From Bradyrhizobium sp. LMTR 3 (lineage in GTDB: Bacteria; Pseudomonadota; Alphaproteobacteria; Rhizobiales; Xanthobacteraceae), in assembly GCF_001693485.1 (NCBI RefSeq), contig NZ_MAXC01000051.1, positions 62,001-126,000 of the forward strand: DNA of 64,000 bases. Direction: 5' to 3'. Position numbers and translations under genes: made by a program. Under the pieces are notes generated by a model. It saw only the letters and a program-made list of their open reading frames with translations. It made no database searches and was not told the origin of the DNA. Below, in pieces: positions 45,066 to 54,590 of this stretch; within the stretch, counting starts at the first letter, position 1; each line of letters opens with the position of its first letter.

Positions 45066-46136
45066 TTACGGCGTCAGCACCGCGCGGCCGACCAGTTTGC
45101 CCTTCTGCAAATCGGCGAGCGCTTCGTTGGCTTTCGCGAGCGGCAGCGTCGTCACCGGAATCGGCGCGATCATCTTGTTTCGAACGAGTTCGAGCAATTC
45201 CTTGGTCTCCCGCAGATTGCCGACATAGCTGCCCTGGATCGTGATCGCCTTGATCGGGATCAGCGGCAAAGCAAAGGTCGCGCCGCCGCCGAACAGGCCG
45301 ACAATGACGAGCTTGCCGCCCTTGGTGAGGCAATCGAATCCAAGCTGCGTGGTCTGCGCGTTGCCGACGAGATCGATCACGGCGCGAATGGGTTCGCCGG
45401 CCTTTTTCGCGAGTTGCTCCAGCGCGTCCGGCGCCTTGCCGTCGACGGTTGCAAGCGCACCGGCAGCCTCGGCCGCTTCGCGCTTGCGCGCATCGATGTC
45501 GACGACGATGGCGCCCTTGCCGCCCATCGCCTTTAGCAGAGACAGCGCCATCAGGCCGAGGCCGCCGGCGCCGAAGATGACGATCGGCGAGTTGAAGGCG
45601 AATTCGACCTTCTTCAGCGCGCTATAGGTGGTGACGCCGGAACAGGCATAGGGCGCGGCGGTAACGGGGTCGAGTCCCTTCAGGTTCAACAGATATTTCG
45701 GGTTCGGCACCGTCATGTGATCGGCGTAACCGCCATCGCAATAGACGCCGAGCGAGTTCGGCTTGACGACGCACATATTCTCGTCGCCGCCGACGCAGGT
45801 AGCGCATTTACCGCAGCCGAGCCAGGGATAGACCAGGGCTACGTCGCCGACCTTGAGATCGCCTCTGTCGGCAGCGGTAACGTCGGGCCCGAACGCCACG
45901 ACCTCGCCGACCGTCTCGTGGCCCATCGTGCGCGGCAACGACACGCCGCGGTCCTTCAGCGACAGCGGCTTGCGGCCATGGCCGAGATCGTAACCGCCTT
46001 CCCAGATGTGAAGATCGCTATGGCAGACGCCGGCGGCCTTCACCTTGATCAGCACCTGCGTACCAGTGGGCTGCGGCGTCTCCTGATCCACCTCCTTCAG
46101 CGGTGCGTTGAACTCGGCGACTTGAAAACTCTTCAT
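45066..46136 (-). CDS. Zinc-dependent alcohol dehydrogenase
   Basis: A 356-residue medium-chain dehydrogenase. Catalytic zinc ligands are Cys in AGVCHSDLH and His/Glu in MGHETVG; the structural zinc Cys are in CGKCATCVGGDENMC. The NAD-binding loop is FGAGGLG. The start at 46136 has GGGAGGGAAG upstream. It follows the isopropylmalate-type gene in the same direction but the palindromic repeat B lies between them. The substrate is unknown. Confidence 0.94.
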   Translation of the reverse strand: MKSFQVAEFNAPLKEVDQETPQPTGTQVLIKVKAAGVCHSDLHIWEGGYDLGHGRKPLSLKDRGVSLPRTMGHETVGEVVAFGPDVTAADRGDLKVGDVALVYPWLGCGKCATCVGGDENMCVVKPNSLGVYCDGGYADHMTVPNPKYLLNLKGLDPVTAAPYACSGVTTYSALKKVEFAFNSPIVIFGAGGLGLMALSLLKAMGGKGAIVVDIDARKREAAEAAGALATVDGKAPDALEQLAKKAGEPIRAVIDLVGNAQTTQLGFDCLTKGGKLVIVGLFGGGATFALPLIPIKAITIQGSYVGNLRETKELLELVRNKMIAPIPVTTLPLAKANEALADLQKGKLVGRAVLTP

Positions 46137-46254
46137 CGCTTCCCTCCCGTCATTCTTGTTCTTGGACCATTTCTTGGGCGCTAGATACTTCTTGAGAACG
46201 GACATTGCCACGTCCGTCCCATCGAGACAAACGCGGGCGGCGCTCCCCGGGTAT

Positions 46255-47235
46255 TCAGATCAGCGGGTGATGGCAAGCCACGAACTGGCCCGGCGCCACG
46301 GCGCGCAGTTCCGGCATCTCGTCGCTGCATCGTTGATCCGCGCGGGGACAGCGGGTGCGAAACCGGCAGCCGGACGGCGGCGCGATCGGCGACGGCGGCT
46401 CCCCCACGGGAACGGTCTCGGCGGGGCGAATATCCGGGTCGGGCATCGGGATCGCCTCGATCAGGAGCGCGGTATAGGGATGCGCTGGCCTGGCGAAGAG
46501 CTGCTCGGAGGGACCGACCTCGCAGAGACGCCCCAGATACATCACCGCGACGCGGTCGCTCACGGCTTTCACCACCGCGAGATCGTGCGCAATGAACAGC
46601 AGCGTCAGTCCGAACCGGGCCTTCATCTCCTCGAGCAGATTGAGGATCTGGGCGCGTATCGATACATCGAGCGCGGAGACCGGCTCATCGCAGACGATGA
46701 ACTCGGGATTGAGAATGAGCGCGCGCGCAATGCATATGCGCTGGCACTGGCCGCCGGAAAATTCATGCGGCAGCCGTCCGACGACGAGCGTCGGGTCAAG
46801 CCCGACCGCGCTCAGCACCTCGTGGACAAGCTGCTTGCGCTTCTCCGGGTCCTTGACGCCCGCGATCACCAATGGCTCGGCGACGATGTCGCCAATCTTG
46901 CGGCGCGGATTGAGCGAGGCGATCGGATCCTGGAAGATCAACTGCACGCGCCGGCGCATCAGCCGCAAGGCATCGCCTTGCATCGTCGTGAGATCGTGGC
47001 CGTCGAACAGCACACGCCCGGCGGTTGGCCGGCGCAGTTGCAGGACCGCGCGGCCCAGCGTCGATTTCCCGCAACCGGATTCGCCGACCAGACCCAGCGT
47101 TTCGCCGCGGGCGATCTGCAAGGAGACGCCGGACACGGCATGAACGATCCTGGAACCGACAGGATATTCAACAACGAGATTGTCGACTTCGAGCAACGCG
47201 TCAGACGAAATCGATGGAGCGGATTGCGGCATCAT
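46255..47235 (-). CDS. dppF: Oligopeptide-type ABC transporter ATPase
   Basis: A 326-residue ATPase of the OppF/DppF group: Walker A GESGCGKS, signature EFSGGQCQRICIARAL, Walker B FIVCDEPVSALD. The Cys-rich C-terminus (CRFRTRCPRADQRCSDEMP) is the [4Fe-4S]-like segment typical of these subunits. Its ATG at 47235 overlaps the dppD stop as ATGA. It is the last gene of an A-B-C-D-F operon. Confidence 0.93.
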   Translation of the reverse strand: MMPQSAPSISSDALLEVDNLVVEYPVGSRIVHAVSGVSLQIARGETLGLVGESGCGKSTLGRAVLQLRRPTAGRVLFDGHDLTTMQGDALRLMRRRVQLIFQDPIASLNPRRKIGDIVAEPLVIAGVKDPEKRKQLVHEVLSAVGLDPTLVVGRLPHEFSGGQCQRICIARALILNPEFIVCDEPVSALDVSIRAQILNLLEEMKARFGLTLLFIAHDLAVVKAVSDRVAVMYLGRLCEVGPSEQLFARPAHPYTALLIEAIPMPDPDIRPAETVPVGEPPSPIAPPSGCRFRTRCPRADQRCSDEMPELRAVAPGQFVACHHPLI

Positions 47236-48227
47236 GCGTTGGCATCCGCGTGGTCTTCTATCGGGTGGAAGCAGGCGAACTGATGGGCCTTCGTCTCTGC
47301 CGCCTCGAGCGCCGGTTTCTCGTTCTGGCAGCGGGCCACCGCATAGCGACAGCGCGGCGAGAACGAGCACCCCCTCAGGGGCCGCGTCGGATCTGGCGGA
47401 CGCCCCGATATCGCCGGCAGCGGCGTGTGGGGCGCGGCGTCGAGTTTGGGAAGCGCCGCCAGAAGCGCCTCGGTATAGGGCATCCGCATCTTTTTGAACA
47501 AGGCAGGCGTCGGGGCGCGCTCGACCACGCGGCCGGCATACATCACCGCAACTTCGTCGGTGCGGCCGGCGACGACGCCGAGATCGTGGGTGATGATGAT
47601 CATCGCCATGTGGCGGCGACGCTGCTCCCTCGCCAAGAGATCGAGGATCTGCGCCTGGATCGTGACGTCGAGCGCGGTGGTCGGCTCGTCGGCGATCAGG
47701 AGTTTTGGTTCGCACGACAGCGCGATCGCGATTGCCACGCGCTGCCGCATGCCGCCGGAGAGCTGATGCGGATACTGCGCCAGCCGCTGCTCGGGCGCGG
47801 GGATTCCGACCGCCGCGAGCAGCTCGACGCTACGTCTGGTGGCGGCGGCGTCGTCCAGTTCGAGGTGCTCCTGCAATGTCTCGATCAACTGGGTCCCGAT
47901 CGTGAGCACCGGGTTGAGCGAGGTCATCGGATCCTGGAATACCACCGCCAGCGACCGGCCACGCAGCTTGCGCAGTTTCTCCGGCGGAAGCTGTAGCAGG
48001 TCCTGCCCGTCGAACATCACCCGGCCGGAGAGCTTTGCCTTCTTCGGCAGCAATTGCAGGACCGCCCGCGACAGCATGGTCTTGCCGCAGCCGGATTCGC
48101 CGACGACGCCGAGCGTGCGCCCGGCGCCGACGGTGAGGTCGACATGATCCACCGCGCGCAGATTGCCGCGCGGTGTCGGAAGATCGACGACGACATCTTC
48201 GACGGAGAGCAGGATGTTCCCGTTCAC
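47232..48227 (-). CDS. dppD: Oligopeptide-type ABC transporter ATPase
   Basis: A 331-residue ATPase of the OppD/DppD group: Walker A GESGCGKT, signature LSGGMRQRVAIAIAL, Walker B LLIADEPTTALD, with a Cys-rich end (CSFSPRCRYAVARCQNEKP). The start is GTG 48227, overlapping the permease stop. It partners dppF. Confidence 0.93.
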   Translation of the reverse strand: MNGNILLSVEDVVVDLPTPRGNLRAVDHVDLTVGAGRTLGVVGESGCGKTMLSRAVLQLLPKKAKLSGRVMFDGQDLLQLPPEKLRKLRGRSLAVVFQDPMTSLNPVLTIGTQLIETLQEHLELDDAAATRRSVELLAAVGIPAPEQRLAQYPHQLSGGMRQRVAIAIALSCEPKLLIADEPTTALDVTIQAQILDLLAREQRRRHMAMIIITHDLGVVAGRTDEVAVMYAGRVVERAPTPALFKKMRMPYTEALLAALPKLDAAPHTPLPAISGRPPDPTRPLRGCSFSPRCRYAVARCQNEKPALEAAETKAHQFACFHPIEDHADANA

Positions 48228-49096
48228 AGCGCGCCTTGACGTGGATCGGTCAGCGCACGCAGCGTATCGCCGACCAGATTGAAGGAAAGCACGGTGAGGA
48301 ACATCGCCGCTGCCGGCAAGAAGGCGAGCCGCGGGGCCACGTCGAGGCTCTCGCGCCCCTCCCCGATCATGCTGCCCCAACTCGATATCGGCGGCGGCAC
48401 GCCGAGCCCGAGGAATGACAACGAGCCCTCGACGACGATGGTGATGGCAACGCCGAGCAGGAAGAAGGCAAACAGCGGCAGGATCACGTTCGGCAACAGT
48501 TCGCGCAACAGGATGCGCGCATGCGTGGCACCCAGTGCCTGCGCCGCGATGACGAATTCGCGCCGTGACAACGTCAGCGTCGCAGCGCGCGCCACCCGCA
48601 TGAAGGCGGGAACGCCAAGGAAGCCGAGAATGAGAGTGAGATTGAGAATCGACTGCCCGAGATACGCCGTTACGGCCAGCGCCAGGATAAGTGGCGGAAA
48701 CGCCAGCAGCACGTCCATGCTGCCGACAACGATCGATTCGAACCGGCCGCGGAAATAGCCCGCGAGCATGCCGAGCGCGCCGCCGATGGTGAGCCCGATT
48801 ACAGGCGCGCAGAGACCGACCACGAGCGAAATCCGCGCGCCGTAGATCAGGCGCGAAAGTTCGTCGCGGCCGAGCCCGTCGGTCCCCAGCCAATGTTCCG
48901 CAGAGAACGGGGCCCGCCGTTCCAGCATGTCCATGTCGGTCGGGCTCGGCAGCGGCAAGGCAGGCGCAAAGACTGCCATCGCGAAAACGAAAGTCATCCA
49001 GCCGATCGCCGCCCAGAACAGCATGCCAAGCCGCCGGCCCTTGCGCGCAGGCTGGGTTACAGCCACCTCGGCAACATCGAGCTCAAGCGTGGCCAT
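48224..49096 (-). CDS. dppC: Oligopeptide-type ABC transporter permease C
   Basis: A 290-residue permease with an N-terminal helix and five further helices. HWLGTDGLGRDELSRLIYGARIS is the family's periplasmic signature and the cytoplasmic loop RREFVIAAQALGATHARILLRELLPN is the ATPase-contact (EAA) loop. It overlaps dppB by 14 bp and dppD by four. Confidence 0.93.
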   Translation of the reverse strand: MATLELDVAEVAVTQPARKGRRLGMLFWAAIGWMTFVFAMAVFAPALPLPSPTDMDMLERRAPFSAEHWLGTDGLGRDELSRLIYGARISLVVGLCAPVIGLTIGGALGMLAGYFRGRFESIVVGSMDVLLAFPPLILALAVTAYLGQSILNLTLILGFLGVPAFMRVARAATLTLSRREFVIAAQALGATHARILLRELLPNVILPLFAFFLLGVAITIVVEGSLSFLGLGVPPPISSWGSMIGEGRESLDVAPRLAFLPAAAMFLTVLSFNLVGDTLRALTDPRQGAL

Positions 49097-50033
49097 GGCG
49101 AATCCTGGGATCGAGAACCGCGTAGAGCATGTCGACGATGAAGTTCATGATGACGAAGCCCGCCCCGACCAACAGCACTACCCCCTGCAGAATGATCAGG
49201 TCGCGCGTCAGAATCGCGCCGATCAGCAGCCGGCCAATTCCCGGAAGCGCAAAGATCGTCTCGACGATGACAGCGCCGCCGATCAGCCGGCCGATATTGA
49301 TGCCGGTGATCGTGACCAAGGTCAGCGACGATGGTTTGAGGGCATGCACGAAGAGGATTCGTGCCGGCGTCAGGCCCTTTGCCTTGGCGAGCGCGATATA
49401 GTCTTCCTGCAAGGTCGCAATCATGTCGGAACGCAGCACGCGCATGATGCTCGGCCATTCCGCCAGCGCCAGCGTCAGCGACGGCAGCACCAAGAAGCGC
49501 AAGTTGGCGAGCGGGTCTTCGGCAAACGGCACATAGCCGGTGGCCGGCAGCCAGCGCAGTTCGACCGCGAAGAAATAGATCAACAGGATCGCCGACAGGA
49601 AGGTCGGCACCGACAACATGCCGAAAGCAGTGCCAGTCATGAAGCGGTCGAACGGTCCACCGCTCCGCGCCGCGCAGATAATCGCTAACGGAACGCCGAT
49701 TCCGAGCGCGCCGAGTTGTGCCAACAACATCAGTTCGATCGAGACCGGTAGCCGCTCGGCGACCGTCTGCAACACTGTCTGTCCGGTGCGGAACGAACGG
49801 CCGAAATCGCCCTGCAGGATGTTGCCGAGCCAGCCGAAATAGCGAATCCAGACCGGCTGATCGAGTCCCATGTCCTTGCGAAGGGCAGCGACGTTCTCCG
49901 GCGTCGCCTGGTCGCCGAGGATCGTATAGGCGAGATCGCCCGGCAACAGCGACGCGATAAAGAACGTCAACAGCGATACGGCGATCAGGACCGGTATCAG
50001 GTACAGAAGCCTACGCGCCACGAACAGCAGCAT
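49083..50033 (-). CDS. dppB: Oligopeptide-type ABC transporter permease B
   Basis: A 316-residue permease starting MLLFVARRLLYLIPVLIAVS, the standard DppB/OppB opening, with the EAA loop near QEDYIALAKAKGLTPARILF. It follows the binding-protein gene by 6 bp and overlaps dppC. Confidence 0.93.
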   Translation of the reverse strand: MLLFVARRLLYLIPVLIAVSLLTFFIASLLPGDLAYTILGDQATPENVAALRKDMGLDQPVWIRYFGWLGNILQGDFGRSFRTGQTVLQTVAERLPVSIELMLLAQLGALGIGVPLAIICAARSGGPFDRFMTGTAFGMLSVPTFLSAILLIYFFAVELRWLPATGYVPFAEDPLANLRFLVLPSLTLALAEWPSIMRVLRSDMIATLQEDYIALAKAKGLTPARILFVHALKPSSLTLVTITGINIGRLIGGAVIVETIFALPGIGRLLIGAILTRDLIILQGVVLLVGAGFVIMNFIVDMLYAVLDPRIRHGHA

Positions 50034-50039
50034 GGAAGA

Positions 50040-51581
50040 TTATTCCAGCCAGGTGCCGGAGACGTCCACCACCCCGCTGTACATTTTTGGCAAGCCCTTA
50101 AGCTTGGCGCTCGACAGCGCGTAATAGGTGTTCTGGAAAGTCCAGAACCAGATAGCTTCCTTGTTGATGATACGGCTGATCGCGCAATAGTCCTCGATGC
50201 GCTTGTTCGTGTCGGCCGTGGTCCGCGCGCGTTCGAGCAGCTTATCGAGTTCTGGATTGGAGTAGTTGGCAAGCGCCACCGGGCTTCCAGTCTTGAAATT
50301 CGCATACATCTGGATGTCAGGATCGGCGAGATCGATGATTCGCCACGGCGTCATCTGGAACTGGCGCATGAAGGCGCGCGGCGGAATGGTCGCCTGATCA
50401 ACCTGCTCGATCTCCATGTTGGCACCGGCCCGCTTCCACAATTGTTGCAGCACCTGGCCGACGGTGCGCCCACGTGGCGTCGCCGTAACGAGCATCTTGA
50501 ACTCGACGGGCTTGCCATAGTCCTTGATCAGCGCCTTGGCCTTCTCAAGGTCTTCGGGAAGCGCACCATCGTCCTTGCATTTGACCCAGGAGCCGTCGCC
50601 ATAGGGGTTGCTGGCAGGTCTTGCGAGACCATTGGTGATGGCCTGCGACATCTTCTTGCGGTCGAGCGCCATCACCAGCGCCTGGCGGACGCGCACGTCG
50701 TCGAACGGCGCGACCTTAGTGTTGAAGGCATAGACCTGTGCGCCGGACCCAACATAGGTGTGCACGGCCAATTTCGGGTCCTTCTGCGCCTTCATGATAT
50801 TGTCGGCGTCGTATTCATCGTCCCAGATGATGTCGGCCTCACCCGATTGCAGGCTGGCGAAGCGCGACTGCGCGTCCGGCAGCGGCTTCAATGTGATACG
50901 GTCGAGATAGGGCCGGCCCTTGTTCCAATAGTCGGGATTCTTCTCAAGCACCATGCGGTCGCCCGCACTCCATGACTTCAGGATATAGGGACCGGTGCCA
51001 ACGGGGTTGCGGTTGTAGTCATCGCCCTTGGTCTTCCACGCGGTTGGCGATTGCACCGAATTGTTGGCGCTTGCAAAGCTCACAAGCGCCGGCATGTTCA
51101 CCTGTGGATCATTCAGATTGTAGACCACCGTCAGCTCGTCGGGCGCCTGCACGTTGTTGACATAGGCGATGTAAAAGGCGCAGCGGCATTTGTTGGCAGG
51201 GTCTTTCTGCCGATCGAAATTTTCCTTGACCGCTTGCGCATTGAAAGGCGTGCCGTCGTGGAATTTAACGCCAGACCGTAGCTTGAAGGTCCAGGTCTTG
51301 AAGTCCTCGGAAGGAGTCCAGGACAGTGCGAGTTTCGGTTGCACAGCGCCCTTGTCATCCAGAGACGTTAGCGTGTCGAAAATCGCTGCTGCTGCAGTTC
51401 CGGCGGAGGTATCGAACACACCGACTTTCAGGGGATCGAAGCCGGGGATATCGAGTTCAAGGCCGAAGGTGATGCTGCCGCCCGGCTTCTGCGCGCTGGC
51501 GGGCATTGCCGACAACGCCACGCCAAATCCCGCCACAAGAAATATTCGCGCGAGCGCGCTCGAACGGATCGCCGCCTTCAT
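50040..51581 (-). CDS. dppA: Oligopeptide-type ABC transporter substrate-binding protein
   Basis: A 513-residue periplasmic binding protein of the DppA/OppA (SBP_bac_5) family with a signal peptide that ends ASAQ. Family marks: WTFKLRSGVKFHDGTPFNAQ, PVGTGPYILKSW and RVRQALVMALDRKKM. The start has a GAGGGAAC-type site. The ligand could be a peptide, an opine or another nitrogenous compound. First gene of the operon. Confidence 0.93.
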   Translation of the reverse strand: MKAAIRSSALARIFLVAGFGVALSAMPASAQKPGGSITFGLELDIPGFDPLKVGVFDTSAGTAAAAIFDTLTSLDDKGAVQPKLALSWTPSEDFKTWTFKLRSGVKFHDGTPFNAQAVKENFDRQKDPANKCRCAFYIAYVNNVQAPDELTVVYNLNDPQVNMPALVSFASANNSVQSPTAWKTKGDDYNRNPVGTGPYILKSWSAGDRMVLEKNPDYWNKGRPYLDRITLKPLPDAQSRFASLQSGEADIIWDDEYDADNIMKAQKDPKLAVHTYVGSGAQVYAFNTKVAPFDDVRVRQALVMALDRKKMSQAITNGLARPASNPYGDGSWVKCKDDGALPEDLEKAKALIKDYGKPVEFKMLVTATPRGRTVGQVLQQLWKRAGANMEIEQVDQATIPPRAFMRQFQMTPWRIIDLADPDIQMYANFKTGSPVALANYSNPELDKLLERARTTADTNKRIEDYCAISRIINKEAIWFWTFQNTYYALSSAKLKGLPKMYSGVVDVSGTWLE

Positions 51582-51731
51582 GGATGTTCCCTCCGATATG
51601 TCGTTCGTCCGGTATTCCGGATCGTCGATGTCTATCGGAGATTGTCCGGAAACGCCGTCGCGGGCAAGGGCGTTTGCAAGCCGCGGATGAAAAGCCGCAG
51701 CATCGACACCCTTGCGTCGCGACGCGCGCCG

Positions 51732-52904
51732 TCAGATGCTCGCAGACACCTGCGCCTTGCCGAAGGATGCGATCTCGTCCTCCGACAGGCCGGTCTCCTT
51801 TAGGTAGGCGCGCGTGTGCTCGCCGAGCGTCGACATGCGCTTCGCCGCCGACACGTTGGCGCCCGACATGCGGAACGGCAGATTGAGGACCTTGAAGGTG
51901 CCGCCGCCGTCCTCCACCACGGCCAATGCGCCGCGATGCGCAATCTGCGGATCGCGCAACGCTTCGGCTACCGTGCGATAGGCCGACGACGGGACACCGT
52001 GCGTGTTGAGCGCGGCAAGGCACTGCGCGGTCGTCACGGTGCGCGACCATGCTTCCACGCCTTCCATCAGGCTCGTCCAGTTTTCCCGCCGATCGGAATA
52101 TTTGGCAAAGCGCGGATCGCTCACCCACTCCGGATGACCGATCACCTGCATCAGGCTCTGGAAGGTTTTCTCGCTGGCGATCGCCATCATGACATAGCCA
52201 TCGGTCGTCTCGATTGGGCCGAACATCGGCCGTTGCGTCGGCTTCACCTCGAATTGCGACCATTGCAGTTCGTTCAACGTCAGGCTCAGCATGGATTCCA
52301 GCATCGAGACGTCGATATGCTGGCCCTGCCCGGTTGCCGCGCGCTGATACAGCGCCGCCGAGATCGCGCCGAATGCGTAGACTCCGGTGAGTACGTCGGC
52401 GTGATAGATGCCGCAGTAATCCGGCCGGCTTCGTCCCGGCTGGTAGGCCAGATGCGCCATCTCATAGCCTGATGCCGCGTGAATCACCGGCGCATAGGCC
52501 GGCAGCTCCGCCGATGGCCCGGTCTGGCCATATCCGGAGATCGAGCAATAGACCAGTTTCGGGTTGAGGCCGTGCAGGGAGGCATAATCGAGCTTCAATC
52601 GCCGCATCACGCCGGGGCGAAAATTCTCCACCAGCACGTCTGCAGTCGCGACCAATCGGCGAACGGCCTCGACGCCCCTGGGCGATTTCAGATCGAGTAC
52701 CAGACTGTTCTTGCCGACGTTAAGCTGGCCGAAGGCGGTAGAGCAATTATTCCGTACCGGCGGACGGGTCCGCATTGTCTCGCCGTCCTCGGTTTCAATC
52801 TTGATGACCTCGGCGCCCATATCGGCTAGCATGCGCGTGCAGTGAGGCCCGGCAATCGTGGTTGAGAAATCGAGGACGCGTAGGCCTGCAAAGCTGCCTG
52901 TCAT
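51732..52904 (-). CDS. CaiB/BaiF-type CoA-transferase
   Basis: A 390-residue class III CoA-transferase that moves CoA between acids. The nucleophile Asp170 lies in YHADVLTGVYA, and the opening LRVLDFSTTIAGPHCTRMLADMGAEVIK is typical. The start at 52904 follows AGAGGAAT. It lies upstream of dppA in the same direction with a 150-bp gap, so a shared transcript is possible. Its acid substrate is unknown. Confidence 0.93.
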   Translation of the reverse strand: MTGSFAGLRVLDFSTTIAGPHCTRMLADMGAEVIKIETEDGETMRTRPPVRNNCSTAFGQLNVGKNSLVLDLKSPRGVEAVRRLVATADVLVENFRPGVMRRLKLDYASLHGLNPKLVYCSISGYGQTGPSAELPAYAPVIHAASGYEMAHLAYQPGRSRPDYCGIYHADVLTGVYAFGAISAALYQRAATGQGQHIDVSMLESMLSLTLNELQWSQFEVKPTQRPMFGPIETTDGYVMMAIASEKTFQSLMQVIGHPEWVSDPRFAKYSDRRENWTSLMEGVEAWSRTVTTAQCLAALNTHGVPSSAYRTVAEALRDPQIAHRGALAVVEDGGGTFKVLNLPFRMSGANVSAAKRMSTLGEHTRAYLKETGLSEDEIASFGKAQVSASI

Positions 52905-53132
52905 ATTCCTCTGCTCGTTACCGGCTATCGTCATTCTCGTGTAGCTCCTTGGGCCTAACGGCACTTGTTGTTGGCGCGGCGTGACCCTAAAGGGCACCGC
53001 CGCGGCAGGAAAGCCTTTCGCATCAGGAACCGATAGCGAGGGCCCGGCATTATCTCCAGTAGACGGACCCTTGGAATAAACTGGACCCTTTCTTGCATTT
53101 CCCCTCATCAGAGGCTGGTAGAGGGCATTCCT

Positions 53133-54590
53133 TTGAGAGTCTTATTCATCACTACGGAAATGGATGATTTCGTCCGGGTGGGCGGGCTCGCCGCCGTGTC
53201 CGCCGCCCTGCCCCGGGCGCTTCGCCGACGAAGCGACGTCAGGGTCATGCTGCCCGGCTATCGGGACGTCGTCGAGCAGCTCAGCCACGTTGATATTGTT
53301 GGACAATGTGACGCGCTGGCGGAGATGCCGGCCTGCTCGGTCGGGCGGGCAGCGACCAAGGACGGCCTGCCGGTCTACGTCCTGCTCTGCCCGCAACTAT
53401 ATGACCGGCCCGGCAACCCCTATGGCGATGAATCCGGCCGCGACTGGCCCGACAACGACATCCGCTTCGGGCGGTTTGCATCCGCTGCCGCCGAACTTGC
53501 CTTGGGCAAGGTGGACAAGAATTGGGCAGCGGACCTGGTTCACGCCAATGACTGGCAGGCTGCATTGACGCCGGCCTACCTGGCCTGGAAGGACGCAAAA
53601 GTTCCTTCGATCCTGACCATCCACAACCTCGCCTATCAGGGACTGTTTCCCGCGGACTCGCTGCGCCGCATCGGGGCGCCCGAGAGCTCCTTCCACATCG
53701 ACGGGCTGGAATTTTACGATCACGTGTCGTTCCTGAAAGGCGGCCTCGTCTATGCCTCGCATCTGACCACCGTCAGCGCGACCTACGCAAAGGAGATCAC
53801 GACGCGCGAGCTCGGCTGCGGGCTCGAAGGCCTGCTGAAGCGCCGCTCGGACGCTGACCAACTGACCGGCATCCTGAACGGCATCGACGAAAGCTGGGAT
53901 CCGCGCGCCTGCGCACAATTGGCGCAGACCTTTGGCGCCGGCGATTGGGAAGGCAAGCAGGCGAACGCGAACTACGTCCGCAAGCAGTTTGGCCTGGCGC
54001 TGTCACGCGGGCCGATTTTTGCACTTGTCGCCCGCCTCGTCCACCAGAAGGGCGTCGACCTCGTATTGTCAGCCGCCGACAAAATCATCGATGCCGGCGG
54101 CCAGATCGTCGTGACCGGCAGCGGCGAGCCCCACATTGAGAAGGCGCTGGTCGAGGCACATCTGCGCCGGCCGGACGCGATCGGCGTCGTCATCGGCTTC
54201 AACGATGGACAGGCGCGGCGGATGTTTGCCGGCAGCGATTTCACGCTGATGCCGTCACGGTTCGAGCCGTGCGGGCTGAGCCAGATGTATGCGCAGCGGT
54301 TCGGATCGCTGCCGATCGGTCACCAGACCGGTGGGCTGGCGGAGACCATCAAGGATGGCGAAACCGGATTCCTGTTTTCGAAGCCGTCGCCGGAGTCGTT
54401 CCTCGGCGGCGTGCGGCGCGCGTTCGAAGCCTTCCGCGCCAAGGACCGGCTCGACACGATGCGACGCAACGCAATGGCACGATCGTTTAGCTGGGATCTT
54501 TCAGCCGCCTGCTACAACGCGCTCTACAAGAAGACAGTCGCGCCTTCCATCGTCACGTTACGCCCAGCTACTCCGCCGCTTCCGGCATAA
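53133..54590 (+). CDS. glgA: Glycogen synthase (GT5)
   Basis: A 485-residue starch/glycogen-synthase-type glycosyltransferase using ADP-glucose. The start is TTG 53133 after an AGAGGG site. The catalytic C-terminal part shows RFEPCGLSQMYAQRFG and HQTGGLAETI. At the position of the N-terminal Lys15 of KxGGL, which contacts the sugar nucleotide, this protein has Arg15 (FVRVGGLA). It is not beside glgB, glgC or glgX. Its end overlaps the convergent lipase gene by 23 bp. Confidence 0.92.
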   Translation: MRVLFITTEMDDFVRVGGLAAVSAALPRALRRRSDVRVMLPGYRDVVEQLSHVDIVGQCDALAEMPACSVGRAATKDGLPVYVLLCPQLYDRPGNPYGDESGRDWPDNDIRFGRFASAAAELALGKVDKNWAADLVHANDWQAALTPAYLAWKDAKVPSILTIHNLAYQGLFPADSLRRIGAPESSFHIDGLEFYDHVSFLKGGLVYASHLTTVSATYAKEITTRELGCGLEGLLKRRSDADQLTGILNGIDESWDPRACAQLAQTFGAGDWEGKQANANYVRKQFGLALSRGPIFALVARLVHQKGVDLVLSAADKIIDAGGQIVVTGSGEPHIEKALVEAHLRRPDAIGVVIGFNDGQARRMFAGSDFTLMPSRFEPCGLSQMYAQRFGSLPIGHQTGGLAETIKDGETGFLFSKPSPESFLGGVRRAFEAFRAKDRLDTMRRNAMARSFSWDLSAACYNALYKKTVAPSIVTLRPATPPLPA

